From: Xiphias gladius
Lineage: Eukaryota > Chordata > Actinopteri > Istiophoriformes > Xiphiidae
DNA: 64,000 nt
Reading direction: 5' to 3'
Assembly: GCF_016859285.1 (NCBI RefSeq)
Contig: NC_053414.1
Location: 31,047,005-31,111,004 of the forward strand
Of the stretch, positions 11,831 to 24,900 are shown in pieces. A model generated the notes under the pieces. It had not been told where the DNA came from and searched no databases. It saw only the letters and a list, made by a program, of their open reading frames with translations. Position 1 is the stretch's first letter, and every line of letters begins with the position of its first letter. Both the position numbers and the translations under genes were made by a program.

Positions 11831-14183
11831 GTTTGAAAAGTAACAAATAACAGATGACATTAACATGCTTGGTTCACTGCAAAAAAGTAACATATGAATT
11901 TGTTACTACAAAAAAGTTACTTCTGATACACAGCCCCCAACAGTATGTGCAATGTACCAACCAACTCAAGACCGGCTCAACCACAGCAAGCCATCTCCAT
12001 GAATTCTGACCATCTTACTGGCCCCCGGTTTTTCAGTAGCTAAGAAAGCTGTAACCAAATGTGAGTATTTATTATCCTTGATTAAAATAGGGCCCTCCAC
12101 ATACTCTAGAGTACTAGTGTGTATTAATGAATCTGGATTTGAGGTTGAGAGACTACAACCTCTCAGGACCCTGTTCCTCAGTAAGAATCAATCTTGAGGG
12201 GAAGCGTGTTTTCTATGTGTGATTGTATGAGCTTTCACATCTCCTAAAACAGCTCTTAGAGAGATTTCATGCACAAGTTAAACTCTGCAGTCCGTGGTGC
12301 TGAAAAGATTGATGAATTCTAATTTTTTTATTAAAGAGCTTTCTAATTAAACCATCTTTACATTCAAGACACAATATTTTATATACCTACAGTCATGTAA
12401 TTTACTAGAAAGATATAGATTAATGTACATTCTGAGGTGAAAGTAAGTATGAAAAACTAAATTTAAAACCATTTGATCAATCTGGTGTTTGCTTAACATA
12501 GATGTTGCCCTTCAGCCTGAAGTCAAGTAATGACAGTAATTAAAAGTTTCCTAAATAGGAATTGTTTTAACAGTAATTGTCACGGTATTGTCACTGTCAT
12601 CAAATTAACACTCCTAATAAATTCTCATATATTCTCTGAGAGAAGAAGAAGAACTAAATTCAGATCCTACAAGAAAAGGAAAAAGATATGGGAAACATAA
12701 AAAAAATCAAGAAAGTAACCTTTTGGCCAGAGGACATCAACAGAACATTAGGGGGAGTAGAAGTCAAAACCTCATCTCGTTTCAAAGATTTTATCTTACT
12801 GACAATTACAGTTAAAATGTAATTATGGGATGTACACAAAGTTCAGCTTTTATCATCACAACTTCCACCATCAAAATGCTGTGCAGTCATTACTGTGACA
12901 ACTGCACATCATTACTGTTTAGATGATCACACTATTATGTAATCAAAAAGAGAATGAACGGCAAGAAATTTATATGTAAATCAGCCAATTTGCACCTTAC
13001 AGGCAGCTTTTACAGGGTAACTGGTAAACAGGTTTTTGAAGATTACTTTGGCAGGGAATCGCTGGTGTCTTTTTTCCATGCTTTCAGTTCTTTATCTACT
13101 CTCTGATTTGGGTGAACTGGCCCTTTACAGGTAATCACTCATGATGCCCCAAAAACCCCTTTTATTATATAAGTCTAAAAGATTAAATGAAATGACTAAA
13201 TATGTCAAGTATGGCATGTAGCTCACAGTTCTTGCAGATTTATGGACTTGCCATGGTCTTAGGTTTGTATATGTGTGTATATTCAGAGATATTTGTTAAT
13301 CTATGATCATTTCTCACAGCATCTTTAGTTAAGATAATTTTAAGAAACACTCTAACCATACAAAGATTTTTTTTAAATTATCATCTTATCTGAAGATCAT
13401 TTTGTTTTTTTGTTTAAAAAAAAACAAGATAACCAAAAGAAACTACTTTTCCTACAGGGATCTTTTTAGGACTCTTGGTCCGAGGATGAGTAGTACCTTC
13501 AGTGAGTGGACAGTACTATCATTCAGACATACTGCACACTGAGTCGTTAGTCAGTTCCTCACAGTAACAGTATTCAGTCAGTATATAAGCACTGGTCTTA
13601 GCCAATCACAGCACAGATTAATTCAATCCTCTCTCATGTCTCTTTCTCTTTAATCATCTTATCCTTTCTAACCTGTGGATCTACTGTATGTTAGTGTGTT
13701 GTGAGTGTTACCCTGGTTGTGGTAGAACTATACACTGTAATAAAATCTAATACAAGAGGCCCTGTAATAAATATTGGTTAGAGAGGTGTTAGTTTAATTC
13801 TGTTGCTTGTGTGCTGGATGTTGTATTGGATTGCAGAACAACACAACACCTAAAAGTAAAAAGCAATATAAAAACACAGCAGGTACTCTTACAGCTGATG
13901 TGTCCCTAATGTGTCCAGATACACCGGGGTCTGGGGAAGATGAGTTATTAGTAAGTTATTTGCAAAATCAAAATGTACCTATTACTGCCATTCATTTATT
14001 CAGTCACATCTGAGATCAGTCCTTGCTTGTCTATAAAGTCATAGCTGCTTAAACATTAAACAGAATATAAAAATACACAGAACTTACACATGAAAGTTGT
14101 GGAAATTTGTGGAAAAAAATTAAATTACTTAAATCTAACATAATTAGTGTCATGCATATGTGTCTGTGTGTTTCTAGGTGAGG

Positions 14184-17100
14184 ATGGCCAAGGTGAAGCA
14201 GGTGGGCTTGCTTGCAGCAGGCTGTCAGCCCTGGAATAAAGATGTATGTGCTGCTAGTGGAGACCGCTTCGCCTACTGTGCTACTTTGGCTATATACATT
14301 TACCAGGTGAACTATCTGTTTGTGTATTTGTTTTCATGAGGGCGGTTAATGTTTAAATTCTAAGATGGCATTATGTGCAACCGGTTCCCTACTTGAGCAG
14401 CTCTCACATACAGTACCGTACCTGTGTTATTTTATACTCAAATCACAACCTAAAATTGAATTTCATCACTTGTCATGAGAAATGTGAGGTCACTGGCAAA
14501 ATATGAATGGCTGACCCAATACAGTGTGCAGTACACATGGTATACATAGGCAGTAAACCCCAGCCACATTAGATAGGCTCAAGTACCCTTACATTGGCAC
14601 CAACCAATTATGGACCAAATGTGTTCATACAAACTGTTTTTTTTATTAAATACTTTAATATAACACTGATAATTGATACAATAATTAATTCTCAATCAAA
14701 CAAACATGATTCAGTGTACACTGAGTGATAAAAGAACTCACAAATTACCTTTCCCTCTAATGAGATACATGACCCTACCTGTCTTTCAAAAATTTCAACA
14801 GTTTTGGAGGCAGGATGGCCACAGCTGTAAAGCTGTTCTCCACATTAAGTCCGTTCCTCTGCTTGGTTTTCATTTGGGTCAAAGCTGAGAAAGTCACTTC
14901 ACACAATTAGGTAGATTCAAAGGGTAAAAGTTCGGTGAGTTCATATTGCCCCACACCAGGATATTCCTTTCCCACATCACACCAGAATTGTGTCGGTATC
15001 TTTTCTGCATGTATCATCTTCAGCCCACAGTCTGAGGACAAATCCATCAGTTGTTCCCGCAGTCTTGTAGCCAGAAAGGGTTCCTCACCCAGTCCATGTT
15101 GGCAGCCTTGGACTCTTTGTCACTGGAGTAGGAATTCAGGTCGCTGTTGAGTTTGAACAGATGTGTTTTCACAATTTTCACCGCAGGAGCTCTTTCTGTG
15201 TAAATGGTGGTAAGAGGGGCATTAAGGAGAGTGAAATCACTCACATCTCCGTCCTCACGTCTCTCGTGCTACAGTTGGACATACCTTATAAATCCACTCA
15301 CTTTCTCATACACATTCAGTATACGTGTCTTTGTCCTTTAGAGAAAAGTTGAATACATTAATTTTGGTGAACACATACAAGACGTATATGCAGGTGCTTA
15401 AGCACTCACTTAAGCACGTTAAAGTTCAAACAGCCTCTCAAGGATTTTTCTTCCTGACAGCCATCAGATATCAGTGTAAACCAGTAGGTGGTCATTGTGT
15501 GATCCAGTGTCTTGACTGTTACTTATATGTAGTCTGTGATTTAGTGGTCTGGAGTGGATAAAGTTTATTAGTTTAATGACAATAGTTCAATACAACATTT
15601 AACTCTGGACTCTCTTACTAGCCAGAGCTTTGTGGTGAATAATGCACTGTGTCTATTGGATGTTGGCATATACCTTTTTCACATGTCCAAGAAGGCTATG
15701 CACTCTTCCCGTCATCGCTACTGCTCCATCAGTACATACGTGACTACACGATTTCCAGTCACTGTTTTTGTCCTTGAAAAAAATATCAATAACTTGAAAG
15801 ATTTCCTTGCTGCTAGTTTTGCTCTCTAGTCTCTTGCAGGATAAAATATACACATTTTTGTCAGATTCTTTTTAGTAAAGTACAAAGGGATCAGATGGGC
15901 TTCCCCACTTACATCCGTTGATTCATCAAGTTGCATGAGGGGGCTGTGGCTTTGATACAACAGCTAGCTGTTTTGTTTGATAGTGGAACTGTTTTGAATG
16001 CGTCGGCTGCTTTCTTATCAACCAAGGCTTCTGCTAAAATCATAGCCGTTTGAGGAATCAGTTGCTCAGCCATAGAATATGGCTTTTTTTTTTGCCACAA
16101 GTAGACACAGCTTAAGATGCCGCCATAACTTTGGCTGATACACTGGTGCCTGGTCCTCTGTCTGCTTTGGCTTGATTTGTCTGTCAATTTTCGCTTGAAA
16201 AAGTCACCACTCTTACCAATGCTGCTGGGACGCTTGGTGTTCAGATGTCTCTCTAAATGGGCAAGCTTCATGGAGTTTTTCAACAATATCTCTCCTCAGA
16301 GAAAGCATAGTGGCTGCGGTTGATCTGTAATGCACATGTAAATCCATACAAGATCCATACATGCTGTAGTTATCCTGGAATAATTTCATCTTAATCTCTT
16401 TTTTTCAGTGGGAGCGGTCAGGTTTGCATTTGTATTATGGCCACTTGAAGTAGCAGAGGCAGGACATTTTAACCATTTATCCCTTACCTTCAGCTATCCA
16501 TTTCAACTTTTTTGCTAGCTTGCTAACTTCTTTTGGTGCACTGCACTCTCAACTGCAACAATTATCGGGGTTTAAGGTGTTACAAACGATTCAGGTTGGT
16601 AGGAAACTGTTCGTGACCTTATGTCAGTTGGTCCTGGGCTGGCAAATTATTGTGACAATAAATAGCCTATACTAAGGTTAGAATCATATTGATTTAATGT
16701 CCTACTATCATTTTCCCTTAAAAACTGGTTTTGTGTGTGGTATTTCTTTTAATTGAACATAATTATAGGCAAGTTGAACACGTTTTTTTTAATCATAATC
16801 ATAATCTCTGTTTTTTCAAAATACCTGAGCTACTTCACAATCCACGTACCCCTGGCAACTGCAGAGCCCCCTTGGGTAACTACCCGGGGTTGGGAATCAC
16901 TGCCCTGTGGTATGTGTTCCCCAGGTTGCGAATCACTAATTTAAAGCATTCAGACACTGCAACCTATTGGATTCATGTAATTTTTTTTCTCAGTTCTGGA
17001 CAGAAGTGAACCTCCTAAATCTTTCAATTAACTGTCTGCAATCATATATTTATTACTGTAGAGAGGTTTCATAAAATCACAGAATTTATTTAAAGTCATC

Positions 17101-20100
17101 ACAGAATTTACTTCACAGGATAAAACCAGAGCTGTTTATTTTCCTTTTTTATTAAATTCCTTGTCATTCTCTCAATCTCCTTGTTGTAGTTGGACCAGCA
17201 GTACAATGAATATAAGTTGAGATCCATCATGTCAGAACACAAGAAGACTATAACAGCTATCAGCTGGTGTTCTGATAACCCTGATATCTTTGCGTCAGCC
17301 TCTGCTGATAACCTGCTCATCGTATGGAACGTAGCAGAACAAAAGGCTGTAGCAAGACTGGACAATACTAAAGGTAGATGGATGATTGACACCAAGTTTT
17401 ATTGGCACAGTGGAGTGTTTTAGCATAGATTATTGCAATGCCCTTCCATCTATAAAGTTTCACAGTTTCTCCTCTGCTTTCCCAGGTGTCCCTACGTCAG
17501 TCAGTTGGTGCTGGAACTCAGCTGATGGAGTGGCATTTGTCTCCCAGCGCGGTCCATTGTATATCTGGGTCTATGGAGGTCCTGACCCTGGGCTCACAGT
17601 GCATAAAGAAGCCCATTCCTTCCTGTCTGATATCTGTCTCTTCAGATGGCACCCAACCAAGAAAGGCAAACTGGTGTTTGGACACACAGATGGAAGTCTA
17701 TCTATTTTTCAGCCAGGTACGGATGGAAACATTGGAGAGTAAAGCAGTTTTTCACCTTTTTTCAACTCATTAAAACACACACTCACACATGTGCTTTTGA
17801 TGTACAGTACATTCATTGCCAGGAGGAGGCTAATACCCTGTGGCTAACCATAACATATACGTGCTGTGGCTTAAGAAAGTTCATTTTATTGTGTTGTAGA
17901 TTAATTTCAAATGGATAAAATTGCATTTTTTGCCCATCCGTCTACACCCAGTAACCCATAATGACAAAGTGAAAACACTTTTTTAGAAACTTCTGCTAAT
18001 TCATTAAAAAAAGTATTCAGACCCTTCGCTGAGCCACTTCAAACTGTGGTCAGGTCCTCTTTGCTTTAATTATCGTTGACAAGGGTATAAAAGGATATAA
18101 AACCATTTCTAAAACTTAGTGTGCTCCCAGGAGCACATTGGCCTCAATAATTATGAAATGGAAGGAGTCTGGAACCAACAGGACTCTCCCTAGAGTGGCT
18201 GCCTGGCCAAACTGAGTAACCAGGCAAGAGAAAAGATGCAAAGATGGGAGAACCTGCCAGAAGGAAGACCATCTCAGCAGCACTGCATCAATCAGGCCTT
18301 TATGGTAGAGTGGTTAGACGGAAGCCACTTTGAGAAAAAGGCATATGACAGCCCACTTGGAGTTTGCCAAATGGTGTTTAAGGAAAAACGTTTTCTTTTC
18401 TGATGAGACAAAAAGATGAACCCTTTGGGCAGAACTCCTAACACTATGTCTGGCAAACCCCAGGAACTGCTCATAATCTGGCTAATACCATTCCTGCGGT
18501 GAAGCATGGTGGCGGCAGCAAGATACTGGGGGGGCGCTTCTCATTGGCTGGGACAGGAAGACTAGTGATGCAAAGAGTACCATGAAGAAAACCTGCTCCA
18601 GAGTGCACGTGCCCTGATACTGGGGTGATAGTTCACCTTTCAGCACGACAATGACCTGAAGCATACAGCCAAGACAACACTGGAATGGCTTTGGGACAAG
18701 GCTCTGACTGTCCTTGAGTGGCCCAACCAAAGCCCAGACTTAAACACTATAGAACATCTGCGGAGAACTGAAGATGGCGGTTCATAGACGCTTCACATCC
18801 AGTCTGACAGCTCTGCCAGGAAGAATGGGATAAACTGCCCAAATCCAGTTGTGCAATGCCTGTAGAGGCTTACCCAAGAAGACATGAATCTGTAATTGCT
18901 GCCCAAGTTGCTTCCACAAATTCTTGAATAGAGGGGCTGAATAAATTTGTAAATGAGAGATTTCAGTTTTTTATTTTTAATAAATTTGAAAACATTTCTA
19001 AAAACGTGTTTTCACTTTGTCATAATGGGTTATTGGGTGTAGACTGATTGGCAAAAATGGCAGTTTTATGCATTTCAAATTAAATCTACAACACAATAAA
19101 GTGTGCAAAAAGCGAAAGGGTCTGGATACTTTCTGAAGGTACTGTACATGTCTAACCATGCTCTCTCTTCACGTTCCTTAAGCAGAGACATGTACCTGTA
19201 AACACACATCTTCATTAACCTCTTAACCTCTGTTTTTTCTTTTTTAGGGAGTAAAAGCCAAAAGCATGTGTTGCGTCCAGAGTCATTAGAGGGCACAGAT
19301 GAAGAGGACCCAGTTAGTGCTCTAGAATGGGACCCTTTGTCAACTGACTATTTACTAGGTTAGAAAAAATATTAACAACATTACCAGGATGTTGTTAGCT
19401 GAAGTGATTTTTAATTCAAAAAGAGAAAAATACTTACAATAAGACACATTGAAGAGAACAATAATGTAACTTTTTATTTTATAGTATAGTTATTGCCAGT
19501 GTTTGAGCATATTCTCTCTCTCACAGTGTCTAACCTCCATGATGGTATCAGGCTGGTGGACAGTGAGGCCTTGAATTGTATCACGTCCTTCTGCTTCCCA
19601 TCAGCTGCTGCATCAGTTCAGTGTCTGGCCTGGGTTCCCTCTGCACCAGGCATGTTCATTACCGGAGGTAAAGGCGGCATGTTTTTATGTGGGATGTGTG
19701 TATGATCTGGTTTCCCCTCTGCCTCAATGTATTAATCGCTAGGTTAGACTTACCTTTTAATGTCCACCATACCAGCCAGTTTGTATCTGGTACATGCTTG
19801 CCACAGTTCCATCTATGTATAGATACATTCTTATTAATGAGTACATTTGGCTTCTTAAAAACACTGTAATACATGTTATAGGACTTTAAGATAGTAGATG
19901 TAGCTCATATTAGTAGCTCCTACGCATTATGAGAGGACAATTTTACTGGTCAAGAAAAACATTCAAATCATTTGCATTATGAAAGAGGCTTGAAATGTTT
20001 TAACTGATTTGTCTTTGTCTGTATGTCAGACTCGCAGGTTGGAGTTTTGAGGGTATGGAATGTGTCTCGCTCCACTCCTTTGGACAGCTTTAAATTGAAA

Positions 20101-21877
20101 AAGACCGGATTTCATGCGTTGCATGTCCTCAACTCCCCTCTTGCCAAGAAAGGTAAAGTTTAGAATAAAACCTTTTGGACTTGTAGTGTGACTTTCAAAA
20201 GTTCATAAATTAAAACTGTTACAAGCTGCCTTGGAGTTATATTCTGCGTGTGTTTCTGACTGAGTAAACATTTTGTGCAAGTGCAAGTTTTATTACAAAA
20301 GCCACATCTTGAGATCTGTGAGATGTGTCAGTTACCAAAACACAACAGAAGAGACTGCTAATGTTTTTTCTTAAAATTACAGCTTCTTCCAAGGATTTAT
20401 GTGATTAGCTCAGCATTTCTAGAATAACACACCAGATAGTTTCCCCTTTCTTTGACTTATTCCACTCTCTCTACAGCTCCAAGTTCCTGTTCTCCCAGTA
20501 AAAGTCAGCACACCAGTTCGACCAGTGAGGCGGTACCTCCCCCAACCCTGTCACAAAACCGCTCCTTTTCTTTGCCTCCTGGCCATGCTGTGTGCTGCTT
20601 CATGGATGGAGGAGTGGGACTCTATGACATGGGTGCCAAAAAGTGGGACTTCCTACGAGACCTGGTATTTTTAACATACTTTGTAAATTTAACAGCTACA
20701 CGTACTTAAAAATACTTAAACATGAGCAATGAACAAACTATTAAAAGAACGTGCTTTTTACTGGGTTCTTGAATTATGACTTCTTCGCTCTTTCTCTCCG
20801 TTTTTGTGATGTTTCCAGGGTCACGTAGAGACCATCTTTGACTGTAAATTTAAGCCAGATGATCCCAACCTGCTGGCCACAGCTAGTTTTGATGGAACTA
20901 TTAAAATCTGGGACACAAACACGCTAACAGCTGTTAACACCTCCCCTGGCAACGAAGGAGTGGTCTACTCCCTGTCCTGGGCTCCAGGTACATTAACACC
21001 ACACACACACAAGCACATGCCTGTTGAAACCAAAAACAGCAGCAATATGAAGTGTATCGTCTGTTGCTCATTTGAAAGTTGTTGACCTTTCTGTGTGCGT
21101 CTTGTTGTGTTTTGAAGGAGACCTGAATTGCATTGCAGGGGCAACATCTCGTAATGGAGCGTTCATCTGGGATGTCAGGAAAGGAAAGATCATCACTCGC
21201 TTTAATGAGGTTACTTTGACAAAATGATGAAAAATGATTTTAAAAATGAATCTCTGTGTATCATTAATGTGTGGAAATCAACCAAAAGTTAAAATATGGC
21301 TGCTGTCTCCCCTTTTTTGTACTAACAATTTGAAAAAAATATACAAAATATACAATTTGAAAAAAATATACAATTAAAATGTCTATCCTTAAGAAACTAC
21401 TGCTGAGTGAAACATCTGACTCCAACTTATTAGAAATGATGGATGGTGTGATGATGTCTGCAGTGATGACCTCTCTGTCTTCCTCCAGCATGGTAAGAAT
21501 GGTATATTCTGTATATCATGGAGCCATAAAGATTCTAAGAGGATTGCAACCTGTAGTGGAGACGGATTCTGGTAAGTGCTCATCTTCTATTCCATCAGGA
21601 GTTTGTTCTTTTGTGAAAAAAAAGTATTACATTAGTCCCTCACATAGTTTTATGTGTTTTATATTGTTTTGCTAACAGTATCATTCGGACCATTGATGGT
21701 AAAATCCTCCATAAGTACAAACACCCTGCTGCTGTGTTTGGTTGTGACTGGAGCCAGAACAACAAGTAAGACATCAATTAATCTGTCGTCTCTTGACAGT
21801 CACCTCATGCTACAACTGGGTACATATGGAAGACCTATTAATTATTGCTTTACTTAATTCATTTATGTGAACAGTGT

Positions 21878-21917
<40 letters not shown>

Positions 21918-24900
21918 AGATTTGAAAGACAACACTTTAAACATAGCAGTAGTTTAAAGAGTAATTATTAGATAAACACAGTAGCATTATACAAAGACAG
22001 ATAGAATGCTAATACAAGTTTAGCAAAATAAACAACAGAAAACAGGGAAAATAGGTAAAAATGTGTTCAGCATCTCTCTTGTCTATATGTAACAAATTTG
22101 TCTAAATGAGAAAGGATTGAGAATAATAAAAGTGGGAGATGAGATCAGAGAGGAAATACAGAGACAGAGCCTACAAAGGAGCAAACACAAACTGAACAGT
22201 TGGTCTGACTGCTAAATTACTGTCAATGCAAAATCATACCATGTATATATTGATGCTCAAGCATTTTAATACTGACAAAATAAAGGGGTTGGGTCTTCTG
22301 GTAATATCTAACAAGGGGCCACAGTTTGTCACATATCCTCCTGTCTTTTTCTCTCTCTTTGTAGGGATATGATAGCAACAGGATGTGAGGATAAAAATGT
22401 TCGTGTGTACTACCTGGCCACCAGCTCTGATCAGCCTCTGAAGATCTTCACTGGGCACGTAGCTAAAGTATTCCATGTTCGCTGGTCTCCACTTAGAGAG
22501 GGAATACTGTGTTCTGGATCAGATGATGGGTGAGTACATTCACAGATACTTTCTGTAATACTATAGGCTGTTCAAAATGTTTCTATTGGATGAGGTGAAC
22601 ATTTAATGAGGAATCAGTTTCACTGCAGCAAGAAATAATAAAGTAAAAAAACAATAATAAGGAACCAAATTAGAACATTGAGCATAAAGCATATAGACCG
22701 CATCTAGGTATTTTTTGTCCCTTTTATATAATTTTTTAATTGTAAATTCATCTTTCAATTGCCCAGAATGATAAAATAAGTCTTATTGTTTGATACAATA
22801 ATTTAATTACCAATCCTGGATTGAAAAGTGTTGGCCCACCACCAAAATTCAAAACACAGGAACTTGCTATCAGTCTTTGAATTGACTGACAGGTCTTTTA
22901 ATACAACGGCTAGCTCTAAACAACAACCAAGTCTGAGTCTAAGTATGTTTAGCACAGCAAGAAAAAAGCCTTTATTTTTTAGTATGATCTGGTTTTAATA
23001 ATGATTTATTATTTATAACTCAAACTATGCAGTCACATATGTGAATATACCTGCATTTTAAATGGTGAAGAAAATAAGGATTGGGCATTTAAACAATCAT
23101 TTTAAATTAATTCAAATAGAAATCCCTATGTGTCTTTCTGTGTAGTACTGTTCGCATATGGGACTACACACAGGACGCATGCATCAATGTGCTCAGTGGT
23201 CATACAGCTCCAGTCAGAGGCTTGATGTGGAACACAGAGGTTCCTTACCTCCTCATTTCAGGTAATGTGAATAAAAGTACTGATTAATATTCCAATTATC
23301 TTCTTATATACCAACTGTTATGCAATCAATATGTTATTAGTGTCTACACTGCTGAGCTACTTGTGCTCTTGCTTGCCACTGTATATCTATCCGAACAGGC
23401 CAACAGAAACAAGCTACATAAATATCGAGGCAATGTGTGTTTCAACATATTGACTCTCTACCCATCTAATCATATATTCAGCATTTTTGTCATTGTATAT
23501 TTGTAGATTTCAGCTTTTCAGTGTTATGAGCTCTGTCTATATTTTTGTAATGCTTTACAAAGTTGCACATTAGAAAAAACGTGACCCATGTTAAAAAGGA
23601 CGTGCTGATGGTGGGATTGAGATTCATTTTTGAGGTACCAATTTGATCTGTGGAATTGTATTAGAGAGCTTTCCCACAGAAAAGCAAGAGGCAAGTAGCT
23701 CTGGAGAAATAAGTAGATGATGAATTAAAATGATTTTTAACTTACAGAATCATGAATCATACAGCCCCAAATTGAGCACAAGCCATATTCTACTGCTGAC
23801 AGTCGAATATGGCTCTTTAGCAATATCTAGTGGCAGTTTTAGGATACTACAATATCAGGCAATTCATGCCTCCTTTGTGTTTTTGAGTAAATTACATAAT
23901 GGAATTTAACTTCCAAATTTCAATTTTATCATCTCTTATTTACAGCTGATATAGTACTTCAGAAGGGACCTGAAACTGTATATTATAGCAATATTTTATA
24001 TGTACATTTATGAAACAGCACCATACCGGCCTATACAGGAGGTTAATACATAGATTTTGGACTGTATTTCAAAGTGATGAAACTGTACTATCAGCTGTTG
24101 CATTTAATTAGTAAAATGCTGTAATATTTTCAAGGTTCTTGGGATTATACAATCAGAGTGTGGGACACAAGAGATGGCACATGTCTAGATACAGCCTATG
24201 ACCATGGAGCTGACGTCTATGGTAAGACAGTGTTGTAAAACAAAGAACAACCTACTAGACTATTAATGGTGGAGATACATGATAGGTTTCAAGTACAGTA
24301 TGTGATCAATGAGGTTCTTCACTGAGAATGCAATAAAAAATGTCAATTACATGAAATTAAATTCGATAAAATGATTTAAATATGAAGTTTTATAGACTCA
24401 AACATATACATACATATACATACAAAATACATAAAACCGTTTTTATTACATATTTAGAAGGGCACTAGATCACATTCAAGTAGTTTGGACAAGGCCAGAC
24501 ATTACACAAAAAAAATTCCAATATATATTTTCGTCACAGGGACTGGGGACTACACAAGCTCACTGGAAATTTTAAATCCAAAAAAGTGAGATATCCTGTC
24601 TTTCATACCCCCATTTACAATCGACAGCAAGCACTTAAAGATGCCTTAGAGTCATTAGTATTTTAGTCATAAGTGCTGTTGTACATGGCCACATGGCTCC
24701 ATTAAATCAAAATTCTTATCTTTTGCTCCATGGAAGATTTTTTAATCTGTGCAAACATCCCTCCACATGACTGACATAATGTACCACACAAGCCCAAAAG
24801 AATTTTGTTAACGGGTTGTTACATGCTTTCTGATGTAGAACTTTGAACCTGAGCCATGCTTCTCTATTTTCTATATCATTAAATCCATGTTCCAAACTCC

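Larger units (their letters stand above)
9521..14177 (+). other. wdr17: Presumed first intron of wdr17
   Basis: If the first exon ends at 9520, this 4.66-kb stretch is intron 1. Its first 0.8 kb is still CpG-rich and could hold regulatory sites. It contains a (GT)n(GA)n microsatellite and a composite dispersed repeat (listed separately). Short frames at 9919-10104 and 13807-14013 show no family resemblance. Confidence 0.38.

Noticed and set aside
13575..13615. TATA-like gtatataagc and a CCAAT box upstream of wdr17 coding exon 1, considered as an alternative promoter
   Set aside because: The CCAAT lies downstream of the TATA-like string, CpG is low and no donor fits a short first exon; the 9.3-kb CpG block is a better candidate.
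15161..15561. Plus-strand frames within the hAT relic
   Set aside because: Shadows; the family resemblance is on the minus strand.
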